Shown in pieces: positions 55,468 through 64,000 of a stretch of 64,000 nt of DNA. The stretch spans positions 1,407,001 to 1,471,000 of the forward strand of contig JAGYJG010000001.1 in NCBI GenBank assembly GCA_018402155.1. The letters are read 5' to 3'. Below the pieces are notes generated by a model. That model saw nothing but the letters and a program-made list of their open reading frames with translations. It ran no database searches and was not told the DNA's origin. This DNA is from Bacteroidia bacterium. Lineage in GTDB: Bacteria > Bacteroidota > Bacteroidia > NS11-12g > UBA9320. The position numbers and the translations under genes were made by a program. Every line of letters begins with the position of its first letter. Position 1 is the stretch's first letter.

Positions 55468-56712
55468 TTAGTCAAATGCAGCTAATGTTTCTGATTTGTA
55501 CTCCCCAGCTGCCAGCTTTCCTTTTATATCTTGAAAAGCCTTGATGGTAACGCCAACATCCTCTAGTGTATGAGCAGCAGTAGGAATGAGTCGTAGCATA
55601 ATGACATCCTTGGGCACTACTGGGTAGACTACTATAGAACAAAAAATATTGAAATTTTCTCTCAAATCGCGGGTGAGGTGAGTCGCCTCAGCCACATCTC
55701 CCTTGAGTATCACCGGAGTGACGCATGAGCTAGTTGTACCTATATTGAAACCCTCGGCTTTTAGTCCATCTTGTAGGGCATTCACAATTTTCCAAAGATT
55801 TTTTTTGTGCTGTGGCTCGTTTCGAAGCATGTCCAATCTTTTTAGCGCACCTATCACAAAAGTCATAGGCAAGGATTTAGCAAAAATCTGTGAGCGCATA
55901 CTGTAGCGCAGGTAGTTTATGATCATCTTATCTGCAGCGATAAACGCCCCTATACTTGCCATAGATTTGGCAAAAGTAGAAAAGTACACGTCTATATCAT
56001 CTTGTATGCCTTGCTCTACTCCTGCGCCTTCTCCCTTGGGGCCAAGGGTGCCAAAACCGTGCGCATCATCAACCAATAATCTAAAGTTGTAAAGCGATTT
56101 TAACGCCGCTATTTCTTTAATCTTACCTTGATTTCCACTCATTCCAAACACTCCTTCGGTAATGACAAGAATAGCCCCACCTTGCTCTTTAGCCATTTTA
56201 GTGGCTCGTTTCAGTTGCACCTCCAGATTTTCTATGTCATTGTGTGCAAAGACATACCGTTTACCTTGGTGCAATCGCACACCGTCTATGATACACGCAT
56301 GCGATTCGGCATCGTACACAATGACGTCCCTTCTGTCTACCAAAGCATCTATGGCAGAAAGAATGCCTTGGTACCCAAAATTCAGAAGAATAGCATCTTC
56401 TTTTTGTTCAAATTCGGCTAGTTGCCGTTCCAATTCTTCGTGATAATCTGTATTTCCCGACATCATTCGTGCGCCCATGGGGTACGCGCAGCCCCAATTG
56501 GCAGCGGCATCTGCATCTGCTTTTCGCACATCGGGATGATTGCCCAATCCAAGGTAATTGTTCAGACTCCAATTGAGCACTGTTTTCCCCCTGAACGTCA
56601 TGTGAGGTGCCAATTCGCCTTCTAGTTTTGGAAACGTGTAATAGTGGTGAGCACCTTCGGAATACTGCCCAAGCGGACTCTTTCTCTTCGCTATTTTTTC
56701 AAATAAATCCAT
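55468..56712 (-). CDS. Alpha-oxoamine synthase, probable serine palmitoyltransferase
   Basis: 414 residues from the ATG at 56712; the ATG at 56736 adds eight residues. A PLP fold-type I enzyme of the KBL/AONS/SPT group: His138 (cofactor stacking, 'DAESHACIIDG'), D-D-A-H (215-218) and Schiff-base Lys249 in 'STFAKSMAS'. It condenses an amino acid with an acyl-CoA, losing CO2. Bacteroidota typically use such an enzyme (serine plus palmitoyl-CoA to 3-ketosphinganine) to make sphingolipids. Glycine C-acetyltransferase or 8-amino-7-oxononanoate synthase are alternatives; no threonine or biotin genes lie nearby. Confidence 0.75.
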   Translation of the reverse strand: MDLFEKIAKRKSPLGQYSEGAHHYYTFPKLEGELAPHMTFRGKTVLNWSLNNYLGLGNHPDVRKADADAAANWGCAYPMGARMMSGNTDYHEELERQLAEFEQKEDAILLNFGYQGILSAIDALVDRRDVIVYDAESHACIIDGVRLHQGKRYVFAHNDIENLEVQLKRATKMAKEQGGAILVITEGVFGMSGNQGKIKEIAALKSLYNFRLLVDDAHGFGTLGPKGEGAGVEQGIQDDIDVYFSTFAKSMASIGAFIAADKMIINYLRYSMRSQIFAKSLPMTFVIGALKRLDMLRNEPQHKKNLWKIVNALQDGLKAEGFNIGTTSSCVTPVILKGDVAEATHLTRDLRENFNIFCSIVVYPVVPKDVIMLRLIPTAAHTLEDVGVTIKAFQDIKGKLAAGEYKSETLAAFD

Positions 56713-56788
56713 TGTTTTATATCGAATAAGGCGCAAAAATATGCATATTTAACAACAATAACACCGAGCAAATAAAATATACCTTCAC

Positions 56789-56819
56789 TTGCATTTATAG
56801 AATATTTAGCTTAATTTTG
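56789..56819 (+). promoter_or_regulatory. Promoter of the phase-variable beta-helix gene
   Basis: TTG (56789-56791), 20-bp spacer, TAATTTTG (56812-56819), both fitting the Bacteroidota consensus. Transcription would begin near 56826, 17 bp before the ATG at 56843. Confidence 0.75.
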
Positions 56820-56848
56820 ACATTCAACAATCTAAATATACCATGAAA

Positions 56849-56880
56849 TCAGCAAATCAGCAAATCAGCAAATCAGCAAA
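56849..56880 (+). repeat. 8-bp tandem repeat (TCAGCAAA)x4 inside the signal-peptide region
   Basis: Four perfect copies directly after ATG AAA (56843-56848). Eight is not a multiple of three, so each change in copy number shifts the frame. With four copies the ATG frame ends at TAA (56900-56902) after 19 codons. Confidence 0.95.
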
Positions 56881-56910
56881 TCCCCTTGGGTTTGTAAACT
56901 AACCATTTTT

Positions 56911-59199
56911 TTGGTCTTCGCTTCTCTTATGACTACATCCCACTATTCTTTTTCACAGTCTGCCCCTGTTTTGGCAGCCGAAAGCGGAGAAGTAGCCGTT
57001 TTAGGATGCTCAAACATTATCGTGATGAACAGTTCTGTATCAAATTCTAACAGTATAGAATGGTGGTACGATGCAGATAATAACCCAGCAACACCCGATG
57101 TGCAAGTGCAAATAGGTGGTACTTCTTTGTTGCCGCCTCAGCAAGGATTTTACTATGTCAAATTTCCATGGCATACTGATAATAGCAACTCTATAGAGTC
57201 TGTGTCATTTACACCCCTGACACTGAATTCAGAATATCTATCCCCAAACAACAAGCTAACTCCCTCCTTGATAAATCCTAACCCCCAAGCTCCTTGGGTG
57301 GGGGCCCCTTACTGTAAAATAGAACCAAACTACACGCCAGGGGTAGAGTATAGCCAACATCTTTGGACCCGAGATCAAGACATATATTCATCGGCAATAG
57401 TACTCGAAAAGGTGCGTAGATCTGGAGATTATGCACTCACAGTAAACGGCCCTTGTGGTGTAGAATCTCCCACAGAAAACGTTCCTTATGAGTGCGACAA
57501 TGCTATTCTCAGCTCATCGGTATACGGGTATAACACTACTTTTATCAATGGTGGGTCGATTAATAACAATACCATTCTTGGATCTGACTGCATTTTTGGA
57601 GGAACCGTAACAATAGTAGGCTCTATCGTTCTAAACGCGCATTACAAAATGGAACAAGATGCCATGATTTATGTGCCCTCTGGCTCAACACTGAGTTTAG
57701 ACGGCTCTATATTCAACTCTTGCGGTACGTGGAAAGGCATAGTGGTTGATGGGGGACAATTGAACTTCACGGGTGCTCCTCCGGTGCAGCTAGCTCATAT
57801 CTACGATGCTGAAGTGGCAATTACGGAACTAAACTCGCCGTCCAATTTTATTGTGCGAAATGCCGTGTTTGAAGGTAATGGGGTACACATCGCTTCTTCA
57901 AATTCAAATTATGGGATAGAAAAATGTACCTTTAATTCTTTGGCAGCTATTCCTAATCAAAACGCTTATGCAAGTTTTCTAACTAATAAACAAACCGACA
58001 ACCCCATGATATATGCAGAATATACATCCCTTTCAGCGATAATTGATTGTACCTTCGACCAAAGAGATGATAATACCTTCGGCTCTCCAAATACTACTAC
58101 TGCCATAGAATTAAACAATACTACACTCAACGCCAATGGATACATCCACGTGTATGACAATTTTTTGTACGGTATACACGCTACCAATAGTCCGGGGGTG
58201 TATATTAAAGCACTCCGTTTTGGAAGCCCATTTATTTCTAGCTTAGTAGACTACCACTACAATCAGCCCTTTTCTAACCACGGTGTTTACCTAAAAAATT
58301 GTAAGAGTGCTCTCATTGGTAAGGCAACATTACGCCCATCAGAAACAGGAATTCAGTGGTACCTTAATGAAGATCTAAATCCACAGCAATTAGCCACAAA
58401 TTTTAACGAAATAGACATTTATCACGTTGGTGTGGGTAACGATAGAGCCGGAATAATAATTGCCCCAGATGTGAATCCACTGACCAATTCAAACCCTGGC
58501 CTAAATGCATCTACCACTCCGCTCAAAGTAGATATTAGCTGTAGCAAAATAGAAAACTGCGACTATGGTATAATAGGTAGCGGTAAAAAAACAGATTGGG
58601 TGATGAAACAGCAATGGCTTACGGGAAACTACGGAGAGTACGACCCCTCCATTGAATTTGTAAACAACGTGCACTGGAACATCCTCTGGAGTGAAAATTT
58701 GAACTGGGATAATACTCCAAATATAGGCATACCCCCAATGAAATACTATTATTCGAATACATACGCTACCCCCCTTTACTCTGCTAACTCTGCTAACAGT
58801 ACAAGGCATACTCCTCTGCTAGATGGTACGCTAATTTATTATAATAATAAGGGAAATCAAGAAAGTCCGTTTGAGGATACCCTCAGTATGAATGGTCCAT
58901 TTTGCACCCCCTCCAATCGGGTATTTTATAAAAAAGACGTGGCAAGTGCCCCTACTAAAGTGCCTGAAGATAAAAAACAGCTGTACCCCAATCCTTTTAC
59001 CCACTCCCTATACATAGACCTAGGAGAAGACGAAAAAGCAGAAGTTGTGGTGTACAATACCCTCGGCAAGAAAATAACAGAAAACCTAAATGCTACGGGT
59101 CTCGTATATTTTAATACCCAAAATTGGAATTCAGGCATCTACTTTGTCACACTAACGTCCACTCGTGGGTCTAGTAGCTACAAAGTGATAAAGCAATAA
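56911..59199 (+). CDS. Beta-helix T9SS surface protein, phase-variable, apparently OFF
   Basis: The main frame is open from 56836; TTG 56911 is only the first formal start. With three or six repeat copies, ATG 56843 would run in frame and give M-K-S-A-N-Q-Q-I-S-K-S-P-W-V-C-K, a hydrophobic core (T-I-F-L-V-F-A-S-L-M) and a cleavage site near S-F-S-Q: a good signal peptide. The mature part (~750 residues) has an N-terminal Ig-like region, a beta-helix-like region (~190-480, 'STLSLDGSIFNSCGTWKGIVV') and a type A T9SS domain (L-Y-P-N-P-F-T ... G-I-Y-F-V-T-L). It resembles the beta-helix regions at 6743 and 20728 and is probably a surface adhesin. Its stop lies 7 bp before the next gene. Confidence 0.75.
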   Translation: MVFASLMTTSHYSFSQSAPVLAAESGEVAVLGCSNIIVMNSSVSNSNSIEWWYDADNNPATPDVQVQIGGTSLLPPQQGFYYVKFPWHTDNSNSIESVSFTPLTLNSEYLSPNNKLTPSLINPNPQAPWVGAPYCKIEPNYTPGVEYSQHLWTRDQDIYSSAIVLEKVRRSGDYALTVNGPCGVESPTENVPYECDNAILSSSVYGYNTTFINGGSINNNTILGSDCIFGGTVTIVGSIVLNAHYKMEQDAMIYVPSGSTLSLDGSIFNSCGTWKGIVVDGGQLNFTGAPPVQLAHIYDAEVAITELNSPSNFIVRNAVFEGNGVHIASSNSNYGIEKCTFNSLAAIPNQNAYASFLTNKQTDNPMIYAEYTSLSAIIDCTFDQRDDNTFGSPNTTTAIELNNTTLNANGYIHVYDNFLYGIHATNSPGVYIKALRFGSPFISSLVDYHYNQPFSNHGVYLKNCKSALIGKATLRPSETGIQWYLNEDLNPQQLATNFNEIDIYHVGVGNDRAGIIIAPDVNPLTNSNPGLNASTTPLKVDISCSKIENCDYGIIGSGKKTDWVMKQQWLTGNYGEYDPSIEFVNNVHWNILWSENLNWDNTPNIGIPPMKYYYSNTYATPLYSANSANSTRHTPLLDGTLIYYNNKGNQESPFEDTLSMNGPFCTPSNRVFYKKDVASAPTKVPEDKKQLYPNPFTHSLYIDLGEDEKAEVVVYNTLGKKITENLNATGLVYFNTQNWNSGIYFVTLTSTRGSSSYKVIKQ

Positions 59200-59206
59200 C
59201 TACTTT

Positions 59207-62200
59207 ATGAAAAAATGGCTAACCATACTGCTATTTTTGGTATTGCCTTGCTGCGCTATTTTTGCACAGCAAGGCAACACTGTTTTGGTAGGAACTGGGT
59301 TGATACTTCAGTTTGATGGTGATAGTTTACGCATAGATACCCTGCGTTCTTTCCAATATAATCGGGCTAATTCTTATTTTTTAGGTGGCAATCACCTTAC
59401 CGACTGCCAAGGCAGCACCATCGGATTTCACCGTCGCTCTTTGAGAGACGACAGCTTGCCGATAATAAAATATAGAGACCGATATTATGATGAAATTTAC
59501 AGCCAATGTGGCACTGGTCGTTTTGGAGACTATTCAGAGTTTATCTCCCCACTGGAATTCGATAAAACAATCTTTATTACCGCTGACCGCACATATGGGG
59601 GTAATCAGTGGACCCATGAGTATACCTTTTTGTACAACAAACGTTTTTTGAGAAACGACAGTATGCTCTGGGATACCATTTCCTGTACGGGTATTAGTGA
59701 CACATTTTTCACATCGCGTATCGACTCCGAATCCATACGGCTAGAAAACGCTATCTGGCACGTAACGGCACATGGAGGAAACTCGATATTCGCTTTCCAC
59801 ATAGACCGAGAAGGTATAAAAACCCTTAAGCGCAGTCTCAAAAAACCCACAACTTTGAGTAATTTTGGATCTTCAATATACCATAACGTCTTAAAAGCGA
59901 GCAACGACGGCAACCACCTGGCCCTGGTAGAAGACAATGGGCTATACACCTTTAGTCTCTACGATTTTGACAAAAACACGGGAGCAGCCACCTATAGCAA
60001 ACCGCTCCTTACCAAGGCGCAACTGCCTAGTTACTCTTGGTGTCTTGACAGCTATGGAGCAAGGCCTGCCATAGACGGTATAGCATTCTCCCCCAACGAT
60101 TCGCTCATCTATGTAGCCTACAACTACTGGCCCATCTGCACCGAAGGTAGTAAGATGGTGCGTATCATTTACCAGATAGATCGGTATCACCCCAATCCGC
60201 CCAGCACTGCCAACGTGGTGTATAGTAAATTTTACAATAATATACAATCGAACCAACGACATACGATGATGTTTACCGCGCCCAATGGCATCATCTACTG
60301 GGGCCAACCCGGTGACTCTGCAATACACTCTATATCACAAGCCAACACCTACCGAGGAGCGATACATCACCTCAATACTATCAGTGTTTCGGGACACTAC
60401 AATGCTACTTCATTAGACCTATCTACTAGCGCCTACCTGCGAGCCGATTTTGATATATGGGCAAGCTGTGAAGATAGCGCCACTGCCATATTTTATGGCA
60501 ACGAATTTTTGCCCAAGGTGACGTACCATTGGGGAGATGGCGACAGCACGGTGTACGATAGCGGTAGCCTTACCAATAAACAATACATAAACCACCGCTA
60601 CGATAGCACCGGCACCTATACAGTAATACAAAAAGCCCTATTAAATACCTGTGACTATGCTCAGACAAAGACCAAGGTGGTGGATGTCACTATACCACCC
60701 CAAAGCACTGCATTTAGCTTATCCGTAGACACCGGCTGCACCCATAGCACACTCACTATAACAGATACCGTAAGCCACACAGATAGTATATATGTAGACT
60801 GGGGAGATGGTACCATAGACACTATACGAACAGGTCATACGCGCATAACTGCTGTTATTATTTCACACTCCTACACCACATCAGACACTTTTGATATAGC
60901 CTATAGGCTGATAGGCCACGGTATACCTCAAAAAAATAAAAGCGGGTGTCGCTACAGCGCAGACACCAGCTTACACGTGGTATTACGGCCCAGGCCTACC
61001 CCACAATATCGTTACACTACTACAGGTACGAGTACGCCAATAGCCTTGCAAGACACCACTTTGGCATGCTCTGGAGAACCATTGATAGTATCACAGCAAA
61101 ACGATAGCCTGATAAGCTTCCTTGGTACACTGGCAAACGATACCGTGTATGCAGATACTGATAGCATTATTTATACCCTAAAAGGAGGTTGGTACACTAC
61201 AGTACTTGCGGCTACCACTGCACATGGCTGCACAGTGCAAGACACCATAGAAATAGGCATAGCGCAAACCACACAAGTGACGTGGAGTACTGACTCAGTA
61301 TTTTGTAAAAATCGGCCGGCAGCTACACAAGTCAATGTGGTGAAAGGGCTAGGCTCTTTAGACCAAATCAACAGTAATCTGTTATACACACGGCACGGAG
61401 ATACCTCCCTAACATTATTTCACCCGGCCGCCACTAGCGGAGAATATATAGCGCAAGTCGTTATACATACCGATGTAGGGTGTAGGGATACTTTTAGCAA
61501 AAAAATGAGGGTATCTGAGTTTCCCGATATATCCATAAAAGGTGACAGTGTAGGCTGCATAAACCATCGAATTGAATTTGACCCAAAAACAGAAAGTGAT
61601 GATAGCATCGCCATACAATGGTACGTCAACAGTCTTTTGGCACGCCGTACTGATTTCCGCATTTCTGGTACGCACATGCCTTACGAATTGGTGCCTAGTG
61701 TCGCCGGAACTAGCACCATTGTAGCAGAAGTGTCTACCCCGTTTGGCTGTATATCCACAGACACACTGCAAGTAGCTATCATACCTCCGCCACAAGTGAT
61801 TTTAGGTAAAGCGGACGATACCCTTTGCCATAATCAACAACCCTATCACCTAACAGCAAATTTGACCTTGTCTAACCATAGTAAGGTCTACACCTTTTGG
61901 GGAGACAATCTACAAGATAGCAATACTGCAGAGCGAAATATAGACACCATTTTGCAGCATACATACACATCATCTGGCTCCTATACACTACAGAGTATAC
62001 TAGCATACAACTACCCCGTTTGTGCAGACACTGCTACGAGCAAAGTAACCATTCTCGCCCCTCCTAGTGTTACCCTTCAAGCGCTAGACCTCTGTACCAA
62101 CGAGAAAGGGGAAGCAAGACTACATTGGCAATCAGACACCCCACTATCATGGCTCAAAGTGTACAACAATAACACCCAGATAGAAACATACAGCGAACTA

Positions 62201-62839
62201 CCAAAAAGTGGCAGCATAACCCAAGAATATCTAGCTGGGTTGCAGACCAATATACTACTTGCAAGGGCTAGAGACACACTAGGCTGTACAGCCAGCAGCA
62301 CCCAGCAATATAGAACAGTAGAAAAACCTGTGGCCACCTTTGATGCTGCCTACCTCAGGACTGACGATTTAGCGGTCACCTATATGTTTACTGATAAATC
62401 TCAGAACCACAGCACCTCCTTACTCATTTATGGCGATGGCATATCAGAGACACTAGTACCATTTTTTGAGCAGAGACATACCTACACCGACACGGGGGGG
62501 TATACCGCTACGCTTGTAGTTTCAAATGAAAATATATGTGCAGATACCGCCCAACTTACGGTCTGGGCACAGCCCTCTATCACGTTTTATGTACCTACAA
62601 GCATCACACCAAATGGTGACCAGCTCAATGATTATTTGCATTTTGATACTAGGCTAGTGAAGGCACTAAACGTGCGCATATACAACAGATGGGGAGCAAA
62701 AGTAATGACGATAACCAACCCCGAACAGCTAGAAAAAACCAGAGAATTGCCTGCCAGCGTGTACCTTGTGCGTTTTTCGATTACCGATATTTATGGAAAA
62801 ACCCATCGCGGCCAACAAACCCTCACCGTGCTGCGATAG
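59207..62839 (+). CDS. Large PKD-domain surface protein with gliding-type (type B) T9SS domain
   Basis: 1,210 residues; signal peptide ends A-I-F-A-Q (~21). Residues 25-410 look like a propeller ('SFSLYDFDKNTGAATYSKPL', 'GIAFSPNDSLIYVAYNYWP'). From ~425 there are several PKD/Ig-like repeats with W-G-D-G cores ('YHWGDGDSTVYDSG', 'YVDWGDGTIDTIRTG', 'YGDGISETLVPFFEQRHTYTDTGGY'). The last ~90 residues carry the type B sorting motif: 'PTSITPNGDQLNDYLHF', then 'IYNRWGAKVM', then 'YLVRFSITDIYGKTHRGQQT'. Type B domains also occur in gliding adhesins such as SprB. A run of seven G (62494-62500) lies in the C-terminal PKD repeat. It is likely co-transcribed with 56911. Confidence 0.85.
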   Translation: MKKWLTILLFLVLPCCAIFAQQGNTVLVGTGLILQFDGDSLRIDTLRSFQYNRANSYFLGGNHLTDCQGSTIGFHRRSLRDDSLPIIKYRDRYYDEIYSQCGTGRFGDYSEFISPLEFDKTIFITADRTYGGNQWTHEYTFLYNKRFLRNDSMLWDTISCTGISDTFFTSRIDSESIRLENAIWHVTAHGGNSIFAFHIDREGIKTLKRSLKKPTTLSNFGSSIYHNVLKASNDGNHLALVEDNGLYTFSLYDFDKNTGAATYSKPLLTKAQLPSYSWCLDSYGARPAIDGIAFSPNDSLIYVAYNYWPICTEGSKMVRIIYQIDRYHPNPPSTANVVYSKFYNNIQSNQRHTMMFTAPNGIIYWGQPGDSAIHSISQANTYRGAIHHLNTISVSGHYNATSLDLSTSAYLRADFDIWASCEDSATAIFYGNEFLPKVTYHWGDGDSTVYDSGSLTNKQYINHRYDSTGTYTVIQKALLNTCDYAQTKTKVVDVTIPPQSTAFSLSVDTGCTHSTLTITDTVSHTDSIYVDWGDGTIDTIRTGHTRITAVIISHSYTTSDTFDIAYRLIGHGIPQKNKSGCRYSADTSLHVVLRPRPTPQYRYTTTGTSTPIALQDTTLACSGEPLIVSQQNDSLISFLGTLANDTVYADTDSIIYTLKGGWYTTVLAATTAHGCTVQDTIEIGIAQTTQVTWSTDSVFCKNRPAATQVNVVKGLGSLDQINSNLLYTRHGDTSLTLFHPAATSGEYIAQVVIHTDVGCRDTFSKKMRVSEFPDISIKGDSVGCINHRIEFDPKTESDDSIAIQWYVNSLLARRTDFRISGTHMPYELVPSVAGTSTIVAEVSTPFGCISTDTLQVAIIPPPQVILGKADDTLCHNQQPYHLTANLTLSNHSKVYTFWGDNLQDSNTAERNIDTILQHTYTSSGSYTLQSILAYNYPVCADTATSKVTILAPPSVTLQALDLCTNEKGEARLHWQSDTPLSWLKVYNNNTQIETYSELPKSGSITQEYLAGLQTNILLARARDTLGCTASSTQQYRTVEKPVATFDAAYLRTDDLAVTYMFTDKSQNHSTSLLIYGDGISETLVPFFEQRHTYTDTGGYTATLVVSNENICADTAQLTVWAQPSITFYVPTSITPNGDQLNDYLHFDTRLVKALNVRIYNRWGAKVMTITNPEQLEKTRELPASVYLVRFSITDIYGKTHRGQQTLTVLR

Positions 62840-62948
62840 AGCAGCAGGATGCAGCGGCAAAAAACAAGCAGACAGGAGTAAGTTTGTCTATTATTTGTGT
62901 TAAATGGTAACATCCGCACTAATTTTACGTACATTATCTAAAAAATCA

Positions 62949-62956
62949 TACCTTTG
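62949..62956 (+). promoter_or_regulatory. -7 box of the bamD promoter
   Basis: TACCTTTG is a perfect TAnnTTTG box. The -33 side is weak (TTTTAC about 22 bp upstream). Transcription would start only about 6 bases before the GTG at 62969. Confidence 0.6.
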
Positions 62957-62968
62957 TAAGCATTTTCA

Positions 62969-63775
62969 GTGAAAAATATCATATACATCGTACTAGCATT
63001 CAGTCTTTTTTCGTGCTCTGGCTACCAGAAGCTGGTGAAAGACGGTACTCCTGTGGAAAAACTAGAGGCTGCCACAAAGTACTATAAATCGAAAGATTAT
63101 GTGCGAGCACAGATGTTATTTGAGGAGCTACTAGGGCTGTACTATGGAAAACCGGAGCGTGAAGAGATACAATACATGTATGCCTACGCCTACTATGGTA
63201 CTAGTGAATATTTGCTTGCTGGCTATTACTTCAACTCATTTGCCCAGACCTATGCCAATAGCCCAAAAGCAGAAGAAGCCAGCTATATGGCTGCAGTGTG
63301 CAAATATAAAAAAGCAATGCCGGTAGAGCTAGATCAAGAGCCCACAAGCGCGGCAATATCGAGTTTACAATCTTTTATAAACCAGTATCCTAACAGCAAA
63401 TATGTTGCAGAGTGCAATGATAAAATAGACCAATTGCGTGCACGAATACTCGCTAAAGTATATGAAAATGCCAAATTGTACCATAGCTTGGGCTACTACA
63501 AGAGTGCTATGGTAGCGTGTGAAAATGCACTATCAGACTACCCTGACATGGTACATAGAGACGAGCTACATTACCTAATGGCAGATGCCGCTTTCTTGTA
63601 TGCCAAGAACAGCATTGCAAAAAAACAAGCTGAACGCTATGAGGATGCGGTATCAAAAGCAACCGAGTACCTATCCGAATTTGGACCATCGTCTGAATAT
63701 CAGTCTATGGTACGCAAAATAATTAATAAAAGTACATCAGCAATTACTGAATTAAAAACCATACAACAAGGATAA
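62969..63775 (+). CDS. bamD: Outer-membrane assembly lipoprotein BamD
   Basis: 268 residues, GTG start. Lipoprotein signal ends L-F-S-C (Cys16). The rest consists of TPR-type helical hairpins: 'AATKYYKSKDYVRAQMLFEEL' (~35), 'YMYAYAYYGTSEYLLAGYYF' (~66), 'NAKLYHSLGYYKSAMVACENAL' (~163). Size and order match the BamD/YfiO family, which works with BamA to insert barrel proteins. The omega-like gene follows after one base. The GTG start and the very short predicted leader are unusual. Confidence 0.9.
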   Translation: MKNIIYIVLAFSLFSCSGYQKLVKDGTPVEKLEAATKYYKSKDYVRAQMLFEELLGLYYGKPEREEIQYMYAYAYYGTSEYLLAGYYFNSFAQTYANSPKAEEASYMAAVCKYKKAMPVELDQEPTSAAISSLQSFINQYPNSKYVAECNDKIDQLRARILAKVYENAKLYHSLGYYKSAMVACENALSDYPDMVHRDELHYLMADAAFLYAKNSIAKKQAERYEDAVSKATEYLSEFGPSSEYQSMVRKIINKSTSAITELKTIQQG

Positions 63776-63776
63776 T

Positions 63777-64000
63777 ATGAACAAAGAAGAGATCTCAATC
63801 CCAAACACTACTATCACTAGAGACACACGCGATATAAGCGAACCAACAGGAAATCTTTACGAGGCTGTAGCAGTTATTTCTAAAAGAGCAAATCAGATAG
63901 CCGCTGCCACCAAAGAGGAGCTTGTAGCTAAATTAGATGAATTTGCATCGGAGCACGATAACTTAGAGGAAATTTTTGAAAACAGAGAGCAAATAGAAAT
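63777..64000 (+). CDS. rpoZ: RNA polymerase omega subunit-like protein, N-terminal part
   Basis: Runs past the right edge; 74 residues visible. 'PTGNLYEAVAVISKRANQI' is the Rpb6/omega family motif and 'LDEFASEHDNLEEIFENREQIE' is typical of the Bacteroidota form. It stabilises the beta' subunit in RNA polymerase. One base after bamD, and this bamD-rpoZ neighbourhood is common in the phylum. The N-terminus is complete. Confidence 0.85.
   Translation, partial: MNKEEISIPNTTITRDTRDISEPTGNLYEAVAVISKRANQIAAATKEELVAKLDEFASEHDNLEEIFENREQIE

Overview
The window looks like a chromosome segment of a Bacteroidota bacterium. Many secreted proteins end in type IX secretion (T9SS) sorting domains, the best promoter candidates have the TTG-N18-20-TAnnTTTG form typical of the phylum, start codons lack Shine-Dalgarno sites, and the RNA polymerase/ribosomal protein block has the expected gene order. 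I cannot name a genus.

Region 1 (1-33,668) is an array of secreted-protein operons, all on the + strand. Each unit has one to three genes for signal-peptide proteins: T9SS cargo, small lipoproteins, beta-helix and propeller proteins, a serine protease and an outer-membrane barrel. Neighbouring units are separated by a palindrome of about 75-130 bp followed by one of two conserved 5' leaders. Leader type I occurs four times and carries a hairpin whose stem changes while pairing is kept. Leader type II occurs four times, is about 170 bp long and nearly invariant. The outer arms of the palindromes come in two kinds and are mixed between copies, as expected if units had been joined by recombination inside the palindromes. 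The layout recalls integron cassettes with attC sites, but each unit has its own leader and no dedicated integrase is visible. Two large genes in the array are frameshifted, and the last unit is a truncated lipoprotein at the border with ordinary genes.

Region 2 (33,757-38,201) holds a chromate-transporter-family protein, a lipoprotein, and an MBOAT acyltransferase/SGNH-like pair probably used for O-acylation of an exported glycan.

Region 3 (38,264-53,333, - strand) is the core information-processing block. Read in the transcribed direction it has two parts: rpsU, xerC-like recombinase and hpf; then tRNA-Thr, tRNA-Tyr, tRNA-Gly, tRNA-Thr, tuf, tRNA-Trp, secE, nusG, rplK, rplA, rplJ, rplL, rpoB, rpoC and a DUF3467 gene. 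Promoters, an rplL-rpoB hairpin and a terminator after rpoC can be seen.

Region 4 (53,338-56,712, - strand) carries an acyl-CoA dehydrogenase, a membrane-anchored helix-hairpin-helix protein, and an alpha-oxoamine synthase likely to be serine palmitoyltransferase (sphingolipid synthesis).

Region 5 (56,789-64,000, + strand) starts with a beta-helix T9SS protein whose signal-peptide region contains four copies of an 8-bp repeat. The present copy number puts the gene out of frame; three or six copies would restore a good signal peptide. This is a strong phase-variation candidate. It is followed by a large PKD-domain protein with a gliding-type C-terminal sorting domain, then bamD and the start of an RNA polymerase omega-like gene.
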